A DNA stretch of 22,441 bases from Gammaproteobacteria bacterium (GTDB lineage: Bacteria > Pseudomonadota > Gammaproteobacteria > Steroidobacterales > Woeseiaceae). The stretch is from contig DAOWGY010000093.1 in NCBI GenBank assembly GCA_030641695.1, positions 1 to 22,441 of the forward strand, given 5' to 3'. The position numbers were made by a program, and so were the translations under genes. Numbering within the stretch: the first letter of the stretch is position 1; every line of letters begins with the position of its first letter. Of this stretch, positions 1-8,873 are shown in pieces. The notes under the pieces are model-generated. The model made no database searches and was not told where the DNA came from. It saw only the letters and a list, made by a program, of their open reading frames with translations.

Positions 1-425
1 CGGACGCACTCAAGGTGGCACTTACCGCGTGCCGGGAAATGGCCGCAGGACGGGTCATATGCGTATTCGGCTGTGGAGGTGACCGCGACCGGGGAAAGCG
101 GCCATTGATGGGACGCGCGGCCGAACGGCTTGCCGACCACATCGTCGTGACGAGCGACAACCCGCGCAGCGAAGACGCCGGTGACATCATCACAGCTATC
201 GTCGACGGTTTGAACGACGGGCAAAACGCGACGATTATTGAGGACCGTGCCGCTGCAATCGCCTGGGCGATCCGTCAGGCAGGTGCGAGCGACGTCATTT
301 TGCTCGCCGGCAAAGGCCACGAAAATTACCAGTTGATCGGCGACGAGCGCCGCGACTTCGCGGACTATGGTAGCGCGGTTGCGAATCTGCTCGTGCGGTC
401 CCGGCGCGAGGAGGACGACGCGTGA
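1..425 (+). CDS. murE: MurE, UDP-MurNAc-L-Ala-D-Glu:meso-DAP ligase (3' end only)
   Basis: C-terminal part of the Mur ligase that adds the third stem-peptide residue to UDP-MurNAc-dipeptide in the cytoplasm. The window opens inside the gene; the reading frame starts at base 3, and about 140 residues are visible. The fragment has the C-terminal domain signatures FGCGGDRDRGKRP and TSDNPRSE. The DNPR motif is the family marker for meso-diaminopimelate as substrate, as expected in a Gram-negative cell. GKGHE near the end is also typical of MurE. The stop codon (423-425) overlaps the murF start region, so the two genes are probably translationally coupled. The N-terminal and ATP-binding domains lie outside the window. 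Confidence 0.96.
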   Translation, partial: DALKVALTACREMAAGRVICVFGCGGDRDRGKRPLMGRAAERLADHIVVTSDNPRSEDAGDIITAIVDGLNDGQNATIIEDRAAAIAWAIRQAGASDVILLAGKGHENYQLIGDERRDFADYGSAVANLLVRSRREEDDA

Positions 426-1795
426 TGTCGACGCTAGCTGCCGCCGCTGACTCCATGCATGGCACGCTGCACGGTTCGGACATCACGTTCGACGGTGTCA
501 GCACGGATACACGTACCCTGCAGCAGGGCGAGCTATTCGTCGCATTGCAGGGACCGAATTTCGACGGCCGCGATTATGTTGGTCAGGCCCGCGACAAGGG
601 TGCCGTGGCCGCGGTCGTAACGTCGCTCGTCAACGACGACATCGCGCGGGGCCTGGCACAAGTAGTTGTCAATGACTCGAAGCGTGCGCTGGGTCAGCTC
701 GGCGCCGCATGGCGCGAAGGGCTGCCGGTGCGAGTCATCGGAATCACAGGCAGCAACGGCAAAACGACGCTCAAGGAAATGACGGCCGCGTGCCTGGCAA
801 CGGTGGCGCCGACGCTTGCGACACACGGCAATCTCAACAACGAGATCGGCATGCCGCTGATGTTGACACGCATCGACGATGCGCATCGTTACGCGGTGCT
901 CGAAATGGGCGCGAACCACGCGGGTGAGATCGCCTACCTGACGGCGCTGGCGCAGCCGGACGTCGCCGTCATTACGAACGCCGCGCCTGCACACCTCGAG
1001 GGCTTTGGTTCGATTGACGGCGTGGCACGGGCCAAGGGTGAGCTTCTGAGTGGCGACGTGCGTCCGAAAATCGCGATTCTCAATGCGGATGATCGCTATT
1101 TCGAGTACTGGTCCTCGCTCGTCGACGACACCCAGCTAATTAGTTTCGGCATCGACAATGCAGCAGACGTTCGAGCGGACGACATCGTCGTGAGGGCAGG
1201 CCAGTCCGCGTTCCGCCTGCATCTGCCCGGCGGCGAGATCGACATAGTGTTGCCACTCGTGGGGCGACACAATGTCAGCAACGCGTGTGCGGCCGCGGCG
1301 ATTGCCTACACAGTCGGCGTCGACATACCGGACATCAAGTCCGCGCTGGAATCAGTGCAACCCGTCGCTGGACGATTGCAGCCTCTTGCCGGCATCGGCG
1401 GCGCGACCATCTACGACGATAGCTACAACGCGAACCCATTGAGCGTCGTTGCCGCGGCTGAATTTTTTGCCACGTTACCGGGTGACAACTGGCTCGTACT
1501 CGGTGACATGGGCGAACTCGGAGACGATGCGCCGCGCTTGCATCGCGATGTCGGAGAACAGGTGCGCGAGGCCGGCATCAAGCGACTGCTGGCGACTGGC
1601 GGACTGTCACGCAATACGGTCGATGGTTTCGGTGACGGCGCAACCTGGTTCGCGACGGCTGAGGCGATTTCCGAATTACTGCTGACGGAACTGCGCAGCG
1701 GCGTTAACGTACTCGTCAAGGGATCGCGTTTCATGCAAATGGAACGCGTCGTCCAAGTGCTGCATGAATCGCAGGCCCGGAAGAAGGAGGCCTGA
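422..1795 (+). CDS. murF: MurF, UDP-MurNAc-tripeptide:D-Ala-D-Ala ligase
   Basis: Cytoplasmic ligase that completes UDP-MurNAc-pentapeptide by adding D-Ala-D-Ala, the product of Ddl made further down the same operon. At 457 residues it is full length. The Mur-ligase P-loop GITGSNGKTT is at about residues 107-116, followed by the central-domain pattern HGNLNNEIGMP and, in the C-terminal domain, YDDSYNANPLS and LGDMGELG. The start is either GTG at 422 or the adjacent ATG at 425; ATG 425 is the more usual choice and overlaps the murE stop by one base. An AAGGAGG ribosome binding site for mraY lies in its last codons. Confidence 0.97.
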   Translation: MMSTLAAAADSMHGTLHGSDITFDGVSTDTRTLQQGELFVALQGPNFDGRDYVGQARDKGAVAAVVTSLVNDDIARGLAQVVVNDSKRALGQLGAAWREGLPVRVIGITGSNGKTTLKEMTAACLATVAPTLATHGNLNNEIGMPLMLTRIDDAHRYAVLEMGANHAGEIAYLTALAQPDVAVITNAAPAHLEGFGSIDGVARAKGELLSGDVRPKIAILNADDRYFEYWSSLVDDTQLISFGIDNAADVRADDIVVRAGQSAFRLHLPGGEIDIVLPLVGRHNVSNACAAAAIAYTVGVDIPDIKSALESVQPVAGRLQPLAGIGGATIYDDSYNANPLSVVAAAEFFATLPGDNWLVLGDMGELGDDAPRLHRDVGEQVREAGIKRLLATGGLSRNTVDGFGDGATWFATAEAISELLLTELRSGVNVLVKGSRFMQMERVVQVLHESQARKKEA

Positions 1796-1797
1796 CC

Positions 1798-2880
1798 ATG
1801 CTGCTGTATCTCACCAACTATCTTGCACAGTTTGAGTCGGGCTTCAACGTCTTCAATTACCTGACGATGCGAGCGATCCTCGGTGCGCTCACCGCATTGA
1901 TCCTGTCGTTCGTCATCGGACCGCGGATGATCGCGAAGCTGAGTCTGAACCAGGTCGGTCAGCCGGTACGCGAGGACGGGCCTGTAACGCACTTGCCCAA
2001 AGCAGGCACGCCGACGATGGGCGGCGCATTGATTCTCACCGCGATCGCCGTGAGTACCGTGTTGTGGGCCGACCTCGAAAACCACTTCGTCTGGGTGGTG
2101 TTGTTCGTAACCTTGTCTTTCGGCGTCATCGGCTATGTCGATGACTACAAGAAACTCGTATTGCAGGACCCGGCCGGCATATCGGCCAAACAAAAGCTCT
2201 TCTGGCAGTCTGCAGCGGCAATCACCGCTGCCATTGCTTTGTACGTTACGGCGACTGATGAGGTTTCGACCTCATTGCTGATCCCGTATTTCAAAGACCT
2301 CTCGATACCACTCGGCATGTTTCAGGTCGTCGTGACGTACTTTTTTATTGTTGGCTTTTCGAACGCCGTCAATCTGACGGACGGACTCGATGGCCTTGCA
2401 ATCATGCCGACGGTGCTCGTCGGCGGCGCATTGGGCGTATTCGCCTACCTCACAGGCAACGTGAACTTCTCAGGCTACCTGGGTATCCCCTATGTTGCCG
2501 GGACGGGTGAAATTCTCGTGTTCTGTGCCGCGCTGGCGGGTGCAGGACTCGGCTTTCTCTGGTTCAACACGTATCCCGCGCAGGTATTCATGGGCGATAT
2601 CGGCGCACTGGCGCTCGGTGCGTCGCTCGGTGTGGTCGCGGTCATAGTGCGCCAGGAGATCGTACTCGCGATCATGGGCGGTGTTTTCGTCGTGGAAACC
2701 CTGTCCGTCATCATCCAGGTTGCCTCCTACAAAATGACCGGTCGCCGCGTGTTTCGTATGGCGCCATTGCACCATCACTTTGAACTCAAAGGCTGGGCCG
2801 AACCCAAGGTGATCGTTCGGTTCTGGATAATCACGGTCATCCTCGTGCTGGTCGGCTTCGCGAGTCTGAAAATCCGATGA
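1798..2880 (+). CDS. mraY: MraY, phospho-MurNAc-pentapeptide transferase
   Basis: Integral membrane enzyme that moves phospho-MurNAc-pentapeptide from UDP to undecaprenyl phosphate, making lipid I. It has 360 residues, the same length as the E. coli enzyme, with about ten hydrophobic segments. The catalytic Asp pair is in GYVDDYKKL (residues 115-116), the nucleotide site is in NLTDGLDGLA (about 192-201), a third Asp is in MGDIG (267), and the His cluster APLHHHFE is near residue 325; all of these match the family in position. An AAGGAGG ribosome binding site (1784-1790) sits 7 bases before the ATG. The stop overlaps the murD start as ATGA. Confidence 0.98.
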   Translation: MLLYLTNYLAQFESGFNVFNYLTMRAILGALTALILSFVIGPRMIAKLSLNQVGQPVREDGPVTHLPKAGTPTMGGALILTAIAVSTVLWADLENHFVWVVLFVTLSFGVIGYVDDYKKLVLQDPAGISAKQKLFWQSAAAITAAIALYVTATDEVSTSLLIPYFKDLSIPLGMFQVVVTYFFIVGFSNAVNLTDGLDGLAIMPTVLVGGALGVFAYLTGNVNFSGYLGIPYVAGTGEILVFCAALAGAGLGFLWFNTYPAQVFMGDIGALALGASLGVVAVIVRQEIVLAIMGGVFVVETLSVIIQVASYKMTGRRVFRMAPLHHHFELKGWAEPKVIVRFWIITVILVLVGFASLKIR

Positions 2881-4220
2881 ATGCCGCGAAGAAAAAAAAG
2901 GCGCAGCAGAAAGATCTCGTGCTCGGCCTCGGTGCGACTGGTGTGTCCGTCGCACGCTATCTCAAGCGTGAGGGGCAGGACGCGATATTTTTCGACACTC
3001 GCGAGGAGCCACCCGGACTCGACGAGCTCGAACAACTCTGGCCGGATGCCGATGTGCGTATCGGTGATGTGAAATTGCCGAAAAACGTGAGACGTGTAAT
3101 CGCCTCACCCGGAATTGACGATAGCCATGCGTTACTGAATGCGGCGCGCAAGGCGAAGCTCGAGGTGATTTCGGATATCGAGTTGTTCGCACGCGAAGCC
3201 GTGGCACCGTTTGTCGCCATCACAGGGTCGAACGGCAAGAGTACGGTAACGACGTTGCTGTATCACATGTGCCAGGCTGCTGGTCGTAACACGCTGGCGG
3301 GCGGCAATCTCGGCGTGCCGGCACTCGATCTGCTCGATGACGAAACGCCGGATCTCTATGTCCTCGAACTGTCGAGTTTCCAGCTGCAACGCACCGACAC
3401 CCTGCCGGCGAAAGTCGCCGTGTTGCTCAACGTGACACCCGATCACCTGGACTGGCACAGCGATGAGGATGAATACAGGCAAGCGAAGTACCGTATCCTC
3501 CGTGACGCCGAGTCGGCCGTGGTCAATCGCCAGGACGATGAAGCCCTGCAGCGAGCCGAAGGCATTGCCAAGGTAGTCAGTTTCGGACTCGACGCCCCCG
3601 GCGAAGGCCACTACGGTATTCGTCGTGAGGACGACGAGGAATTCCTGGCGTGCGGCGACAGCGTATTGCTCGCCGTCAATGAACTGGCACTCTTCGGCAT
3701 ACACAACCAGGCCAATGCGCTGGCGGCTTTGGCCGCAGGGGACCTGCTGGGGCTGGACATGCAATCGATGCTGCAGGTGCTGTGCGAATTCCCGGGCCTG
3801 CCACATCGCATGCAATTCGTGCGGCGAGTCTCCGCTGTCGATTACGTTGATGATTCCAAAGCCACCAACGTCGCCGCTGCCGTCGCGTCAATAGAATCTG
3901 TCAATGGCATGTTGGTGCTCATCGCCGGTGGCGAAGGGAAGGGCGGCGACTTCACCGCGCTTGCGCCGCCGCTCGAAAACAAACTTCGCGCCGCCGTACT
4001 GATTGGCAAGGACGCTGAGCAAATCGACGCCGCGCTCGACACGATCATGCCGATCTATTTTGCGCAGGACATGAACGACGCCGTGCAACAAGCGGCCGCG
4101 TATGCCGAGTCGGACGATACGGTGTTGCTGGCGCCGGCGTGTGCCAGCTTCGACCAGTTTGATAATTTTGCCGCACGCGGCGATGCGTTTCGTGATGCAG
4201 TGGAGGCTCTCAGGCGATGA
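2877..4220 (+). CDS. murD: MurD, UDP-MurNAc-L-Ala:D-Glu ligase
   Basis: Adds D-glutamate to UDP-MurNAc-L-Ala in the cytoplasm. The N-terminal Rossmann-like domain begins with LGLGATGVSVARYL (about residues 16-29). The Mur-ligase P-loop ITGSNGKST follows at about 115-123, then GGNLGVPALDL, the pattern NVTPDHLDWH, and YVDDSKATN in the C-terminal domain. At 447 residues it is the usual family length. A run of lysines directly after the initiator (AAKKKKA) is a small oddity with no clear meaning. The gene overlaps mraY and ftsW by four bases each (ATGA), which points to coupled translation. Confidence 0.97.
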   Translation: MNAAKKKKAQQKDLVLGLGATGVSVARYLKREGQDAIFFDTREEPPGLDELEQLWPDADVRIGDVKLPKNVRRVIASPGIDDSHALLNAARKAKLEVISDIELFAREAVAPFVAITGSNGKSTVTTLLYHMCQAAGRNTLAGGNLGVPALDLLDDETPDLYVLELSSFQLQRTDTLPAKVAVLLNVTPDHLDWHSDEDEYRQAKYRILRDAESAVVNRQDDEALQRAEGIAKVVSFGLDAPGEGHYGIRREDDEEFLACGDSVLLAVNELALFGIHNQANALAALAAGDLLGLDMQSMLQVLCEFPGLPHRMQFVRRVSAVDYVDDSKATNVAAAVASIESVNGMLVLIAGGEGKGGDFTALAPPLENKLRAAVLIGKDAEQIDAALDTIMPIYFAQDMNDAVQQAAAYAESDDTVLLAPACASFDQFDNFAARGDAFRDAVEALRR

Positions 4221-5422
4221 CGGCTCGAACTGCAACATCACCGTTCCCTGCGCAGTTGAAAACGTCGCTGCAGCTCGATCCCGTGTTGTTAACTATCGTC
4301 ATGATCTTGTTGCTGGGTGGACTCGTCGTGCTCGCGTCCGCGTCCATTTCGATTTCAGACAACCTGGCCGGTGAGCCGTTTTTCTATGTCGAGCGGCAGC
4401 TACTGGCCGCGGCTATTGGCGCCGCCGCTGGCATCGCATGTCTGTTCGTGCCGATGCAGGTATTGCGCAGTATCGGTCCGCTGGTGCTGTTGACCGGCCT
4501 TGCATTGCTGTTTCTGGTGCTGCTGCCGGGCGTCGGTCACGAGGTCAACGGTAGCCGCCGTTGGATTCGCTTTGGTATGTTGAACCTGCAAGTGTCCGAG
4601 CTTGCCCGCCTGTGTTTCATTATCTACCTGGCCGGCTATCTCGTGCGGCGCAATAAAGACCTGCGCGAGAACTTCAGAGGCTTCCTGAAACCAATGTTGC
4701 TGATGAGCCTCGCTTGCGTCGCGTTGCTTGCGGAACCCGATTTCGGTGCCGCCATCGTCCTGCTAGCGACCGCTCTGATCATGCTGTTCGTGGCCGGCGC
4801 GCGCATTCGGGATTTCCTGCTGTTCTTCGCCGCAGCGCTGGTCGCAATGGCGTCGCTTGCGATCACGTCGCCGTACCGGATGAAGCGCCTGACGGGCTTT
4901 CTCGACCCCTGGGCAGATCCGTTCGATTCAGGGTTCCAGTTGACGCAGTCGCTCATCGCCATCGGGCGCGGTGAGTGGTTTGGCGTCGGTCTCGGCAACA
5001 GTGTGCAAAAGCTGTTCTATTTGCCCGAAGCCCACACCGATTTCGTGTTTGCGGTATTTGCAGAGGAGTTCGGGCTCGCTGGTTCATTCATCCTGGTCGG
5101 ACTATTCGTCGCGTTGCTGTGGCGTATCTTCCGGCTCGCCATGCACGCGTCGGACACGGACCGCAGCTTCGAAGCCTACCTCGCTGTCGGGATCGGTACC
5201 TGGCTCGGTCTGCAGGCGTTCATAAACGTCGGCGTCAACATGGGCATTTTGCCGACCAAGGGCCTGACCTTGCCGCTCATCAGCTACGGGCGCTCGAGTC
5301 TCATCGTGACCATGATCGCGATCGGCATCCTGCTACGCATTCACCATGAGTTGGTCGTGGACGCGGCGCCGCCAAATCGCAAGCGCCGCGCGCCCGGCAA
5401 GCGCGGGAGCGCACGCTCATGA
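4217..5422 (+). CDS. ftsW: FtsW, SEDS septal peptidoglycan glycosyltransferase
   Basis: Membrane polymerase of the SEDS family that makes septal glycan strands from lipid II together with the class B PBP FtsI. It has 401 residues and about ten membrane segments, beginning near residue 22. The catalytic Asp is in LPEAHTDF (residue 275). The stretch GSRRWIRFG (about 112-120) and the AEPDFG motif (about 172-177) are also present. Near the C-terminus the nearly universal SYGGSS reads SYGRSS (Arg 359, codon CGC at 5291), which is unusual for the family. The start overlaps the murD stop, and a GGAGG site (4202-4206) precedes it by 10 bases. The C-terminal tail is basic, as in other FtsW proteins. 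Confidence 0.97.
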   Translation: MTARTATSPFPAQLKTSLQLDPVLLTIVMILLLGGLVVLASASISISDNLAGEPFFYVERQLLAAAIGAAAGIACLFVPMQVLRSIGPLVLLTGLALLFLVLLPGVGHEVNGSRRWIRFGMLNLQVSELARLCFIIYLAGYLVRRNKDLRENFRGFLKPMLLMSLACVALLAEPDFGAAIVLLATALIMLFVAGARIRDFLLFFAAALVAMASLAITSPYRMKRLTGFLDPWADPFDSGFQLTQSLIAIGRGEWFGVGLGNSVQKLFYLPEAHTDFVFAVFAEEFGLAGSFILVGLFVALLWRIFRLAMHASDTDRSFEAYLAVGIGTWLGLQAFINVGVNMGILPTKGLTLPLISYGRSSLIVTMIAIGILLRIHHELVVDAAPPNRKRRAPGKRGSARS

Positions 5423-6501
5423 GTGGCCGCCCCATTCTGGTAATGGCTGGCGGCACAGGCGGCCACGTGTACCCGGCACTCGCTGTTGCGCGCGCACTGC
5501 AGCAGCAGTCCCGCGACGTGGTCTGGCTCGGAACACACCGTGGCCTCGAATCGCGTGTTGTGCCCGCCGCCGGTATCAACATGGAGTGGATCAGCATTCG
5601 CGGTCTGCGCCGCAAGGGACTGCTTGCACTCATTATTGCGCCCGTTCAACTCTGCTGGGCATTCATTCAGTCGCTGATCGTCATTCTTCGACGCCGCCCT
5701 GCCGCCGTACTCGGTATGGGAGGCTTCGTCAGCGGCCCGGGCGGCGTTGCCGCCTGGCTCATGCGCCGCCCGCTCGTGATCCACGAGCAGAATGCGGCTG
5801 CGGGTCTGACAAACCGACTTCTGGCGCGTCTTGCCCGGGTTGTGCTGCAAGCCTTCCCGGGCAGTTTTAATTCAAACGTTCACGCGGAAACCGTGGGAAA
5901 CCCGGTCCGTGAGGACATTGCTGCGGTGCCCAGGCCTGAGGCACGCTACCCGGACCGCGATGGTCCGCTGCGTATGCTCGTGCTCGGCGGCAGCCAGGGA
6001 GCGTTGGCGCTCAACCGGACCGTACCTGCGGCGCTCGCCCTGCTCTCCGACGACATTCGTCCCGTCGTCCACCACCAATGTGGCGCTGCGACACTGGATA
6101 CGGCACGTGACGCCTACGCTGACAGTGATATCGACGTCGAGCTTGTACCTTTCATCGAGGATATGGCATCGGCGTATGCATGGGCCGACCTCGTCGTTTG
6201 CAGGGCAGGCGCACTGACCGTCGCCGAACTCTGCGCCGTCGGCCTGCCGGCGCTTTTCATCCCGTACCCGTCTGCGGTCGACGACCACCAGACGGCGAAT
6301 GCGACACCGATGGCGCAAGCGGGCGCGGCATTGATCATCCAGGAGCAGGACCTCAGTGACGAGTCGCTGGCCGGTGAACTACGGCGCTGGCTGACGTCTC
6401 GCGACGATCTGCTCGGTCGCGCGCAGAAATCGCGGCAGCTGGCGAGGCCGCAGGCACTGCGACGCATCACCGAGCTGTGTCTCGAGCAGGCGGGAACGTG
6501 A
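5419..6501 (+). CDS. murG: MurG, lipid II synthase (GlcNAc transferase)
   Basis: Peripheral inner-membrane glycosyltransferase (GT28 family) that adds GlcNAc to lipid I to give lipid II. The N-terminal glycine-rich loop AGGTGGHVYPALA is at residues 10-22. The second motif GMGGFVSGPGG and the HEQNAAAGLTNR segment are intact. The UDP-GlcNAc site is seen in LGGSQGA and in VVCRAGALTVAEL, followed by PYPSAVDDHQTANA. At 360 residues it is full length. It overlaps ftsW by four bases. A 51-base gap to murC follows, the first real break in the chain of overlapping genes. Confidence 0.97.
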   Translation: MSGRPILVMAGGTGGHVYPALAVARALQQQSRDVVWLGTHRGLESRVVPAAGINMEWISIRGLRRKGLLALIIAPVQLCWAFIQSLIVILRRRPAAVLGMGGFVSGPGGVAAWLMRRPLVIHEQNAAAGLTNRLLARLARVVLQAFPGSFNSNVHAETVGNPVREDIAAVPRPEARYPDRDGPLRMLVLGGSQGALALNRTVPAALALLSDDIRPVVHHQCGAATLDTARDAYADSDIDVELVPFIEDMASAYAWADLVVCRAGALTVAELCAVGLPALFIPYPSAVDDHQTANATPMAQAGAALIIQEQDLSDESLAGELRRWLTSRDDLLGRAQKSRQLARPQALRRITELCLEQAGT

Positions 6502-6552
6502 CATGACAAGGCACATCACAGCGCATCGATTCGAATTGTCTGGAGAGCCGGC

Positions 6553-7977
6553 ATGATCAATCGCATGCGACGCATCCACTGTGTGCACTTCATCGGCATT
6601 GGCGGGTCCGGCATGTCCGGCATTGCCGAAGTAATGTTGAGCCTGGGCTACAAGGTGCAGGGCTCGGACCTCAAGGCCAACAAACAGACAAAGCGCCTCG
6701 AAGAGCAGGGCGCGACCGTATTCATCGGCCACGCTGAAGGTAACATTCGCGACGCAGACGCCGTTGTGGTCTCCAGCGCGGTCGATGAAACCAATCCCGA
6801 GGTTGCTGCGGCGCGCGAACAACTGATGCCGGTCGTGCAACGCGCCGAGATGCTCGCGGAGCTGATGCGTTTTCGGTATTCGATCGCGGTCGCAGGCACA
6901 CACGGCAAGACGACCACGACCAGTCTGGTTGCGAGCGTGCTCGCCGAAGGCGGTCTCGACCCGACCTTCGTTATCGGCGGTCGCCTCAAGAGCGCCGACG
7001 CCAATGCGAGACTGGGGCAGGGCGAGTACCTGGTGGCGGAAGCCGATGAAAGTGATGCGTCTTTCGTGCATCTGAAACCGATGCTTGCTGTTGTCACAAA
7101 TATCGATGCAGATCACATGTCGACTTATGATGGTGACATCGAGAAGTTGCGCGCCGGTTTCGTCGAGTTCCTGCACAACCTTCCCTTTTACGGACTTGCC
7201 GTGGTGTGTGGTGACGATCCCGGTGTCCGGGCAATCGTGGGCAATATCGGTCGTGCCGTTGTGACTTATGGACTCGATGATGAGGTTGACCTGCGCGCAG
7301 AGAATGTGGAGTTCGATGCGGGACTGACGCGCTTCGATGTCATTCGCGGTAGCGACAAGCCGCCGCTCAATGTGTCGCTCCGCTTGCCCGGAATTCATAA
7401 CGTTCGCAATGCACTCGCGGCCATTGCGGTCGCTCAGGAATTGCAGATCGGCGACGACGCCGTGGTTACGGCACTCGCGCAATTCGAGGGCATCGATCGT
7501 CGCTTCCAGAACCTCGGTGAAGTCGATACGGCGGCCGGCAAGGTCATGCTCATCGACGACTACGGACATCATCCGACCGAAGTCGCCGCGACGCTCGCCG
7601 CGGCCAGGACGGGCTGGCCCGGCAAGCGAGTCGTACTCGTTTTTCAGCCACATCGATACACGCGCACGCGCGATCTCATGGACGACTTTGCGCAGGTGTT
7701 GTCCGAGGCGGACGTGCTCGTACTACTCGATGTCTACGCGGCGGGCGAAGCGCCTATCACAGGCGCAGACGGCCGTGCGATTGCACGTGCCGTGCGTTCG
7801 CGTGGCTCAGTCGAGCCGGTATTCGTCGAATCGCTCGACGAGTTGCAGCCGGTTCTTGTCGATGTGCTCGAGGATGGCGACCTGGTGCTGACGATGGGTG
7901 CCGGCGACATTGGCGCGTACGCGGCGGGTCTGCCAGATCAATTGCGCATCAAACCAAACCTCAAGGTGCACTCATGA
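6553..7977 (+). CDS. murC: MurC, UDP-MurNAc:L-Ala ligase
   Basis: Adds L-alanine, the first stem-peptide residue, to UDP-MurNAc. The N-terminal dinucleotide-like loop FIGIGGSGMSGIAEV (about residues 13-27), the P-loop AGTHGKTTTT (about 114-123), EADESDASF, and the C-terminal IDDYGHHPTEV and FQPHRYTRT motifs are all as expected. It has 474 residues. The ATG at 6553 is preceded by a TGGAGAG site at 6541-6547. A later in-frame ATG at 6565 is possible but is farther from that site. The 51 bases before it (6502-6552) show no obvious terminator. Its stop overlaps murB as ATGA. Confidence 0.97.
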   Translation: MINRMRRIHCVHFIGIGGSGMSGIAEVMLSLGYKVQGSDLKANKQTKRLEEQGATVFIGHAEGNIRDADAVVVSSAVDETNPEVAAAREQLMPVVQRAEMLAELMRFRYSIAVAGTHGKTTTTSLVASVLAEGGLDPTFVIGGRLKSADANARLGQGEYLVAEADESDASFVHLKPMLAVVTNIDADHMSTYDGDIEKLRAGFVEFLHNLPFYGLAVVCGDDPGVRAIVGNIGRAVVTYGLDDEVDLRAENVEFDAGLTRFDVIRGSDKPPLNVSLRLPGIHNVRNALAAIAVAQELQIGDDAVVTALAQFEGIDRRFQNLGEVDTAAGKVMLIDDYGHHPTEVAATLAAARTGWPGKRVVLVFQPHRYTRTRDLMDDFAQVLSEADVLVLLDVYAAGEAPITGADGRAIARAVRSRGSVEPVFVESLDELQPVLVDVLEDGDLVLTMGAGDIGAYAAGLPDQLRIKPNLKVHS

Positions 7978-8873
7978 GCGCGGCGCGCGAATACGCGAAC
8001 GTGCAAGGCGAGTTGCGCCGGGATGAGCCGATGCGCCGCCATACGTCGTGGCGTGCGGGCGGCAATGCCGACCTTTTCTATGTTCCGTCGAGCATCGAGG
8101 ACTTGCAGGTATTTCTTCGTGAACTCGATCCGGGTACACCGCTTCTGTGGCATGGCGTCGGCAGCAATCTCCTCGTTCGCGACGGTGGTCTGCGCGGCGT
8201 GGTCATTTCGGCGACGGGCGTTCTCAGGAAACTCGAGCAGGCTGATCACTACCTTGTGCGCGCAGGCAGCGGCGTGCCCTGTACGCAACTGGCGCGGCAG
8301 TGCATTCGCTGGGGCCTGGGGCCGTCAGAGTTCTTCGCAGGCATTCCGGGCACCGTCGGCGGTGCGTTGGCCATGAATGCCGGCGCGCATGGAGGCGAGA
8401 CCTGGGAACGTGTCGAATCCGTGCGCACGATCGACCGCACAGGCGAGATCCACCAGCGGGCGCCGAACGAGTACTCGGTCGCTTATCGCAGCGTAACGGG
8501 CCCGGCCAACGAGTGGTTCCTGGAAGCGCTGTTTCGCTTTGATCCGGAGGCGAGCGCCAGTATGGACACCCTCAAGGAGATGCTCGAGCGACGCAAGACG
8601 ACGCAACCGCTCGGTCTGCCGAGTTGCGGATCGGTGTTCCGTAATCCGCCGGGTGATCATGCTGCGCGGCTCATCGAGGCAGCCGGACTCAAGGGGTGCC
8701 GCATCGGTGGGGCGGAAGTATCGCCAAAACACGCCAATTTCATCATCAACGTCGACAATGCGTCGGCAACCGATATCGAGGAACTCATCGAACACGTCCG
8801 GCAGACAGTCATTGACCAGCACGGTGTGGCGCTGATTCACGAAGTCTGTGTCGTTGGCGAGGGGCCGCAATGA
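7974..8873 (+). CDS. murB: MurB, UDP-N-acetylenolpyruvoylglucosamine reductase (short, type II)
   Basis: Flavoenzyme that reduces UDP-GlcNAc-enolpyruvate to UDP-MurNAc with NADPH. RHTSWRAGGNAD (about residues 22-33) and GVGSNLLVRDGG (about 62-73) form the FAD-binding part. GIPGTVGGALAMNAGAHGGE follows, then YSVAYRSV, and PSCGSVFRNP carries the catalytic Ser. At 299 residues it is the shorter type II form, unlike the 342-residue E. coli type. Its place between murC and ddl is common in many bacteria but differs from E. coli, where murB is elsewhere. It overlaps both neighbours by four bases (ATGA). Confidence 0.96.
   Translation: MSAAREYANVQGELRRDEPMRRHTSWRAGGNADLFYVPSSIEDLQVFLRELDPGTPLLWHGVGSNLLVRDGGLRGVVISATGVLRKLEQADHYLVRAGSGVPCTQLARQCIRWGLGPSEFFAGIPGTVGGALAMNAGAHGGETWERVESVRTIDRTGEIHQRAPNEYSVAYRSVTGPANEWFLEALFRFDPEASASMDTLKEMLERRKTTQPLGLPSCGSVFRNPPGDHAARLIEAAGLKGCRIGGAEVSPKHANFIINVDNASATDIEELIEHVRQTVIDQHGVALIHEVCVVGEGPQ

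Noticed and set aside
6379..7653. Long open frame of 424 codons on the minus strand over murG/murC
   Set aside because: It lies antisense across two clear genes, has no recognisable motif and is explained by codon bias of murC.
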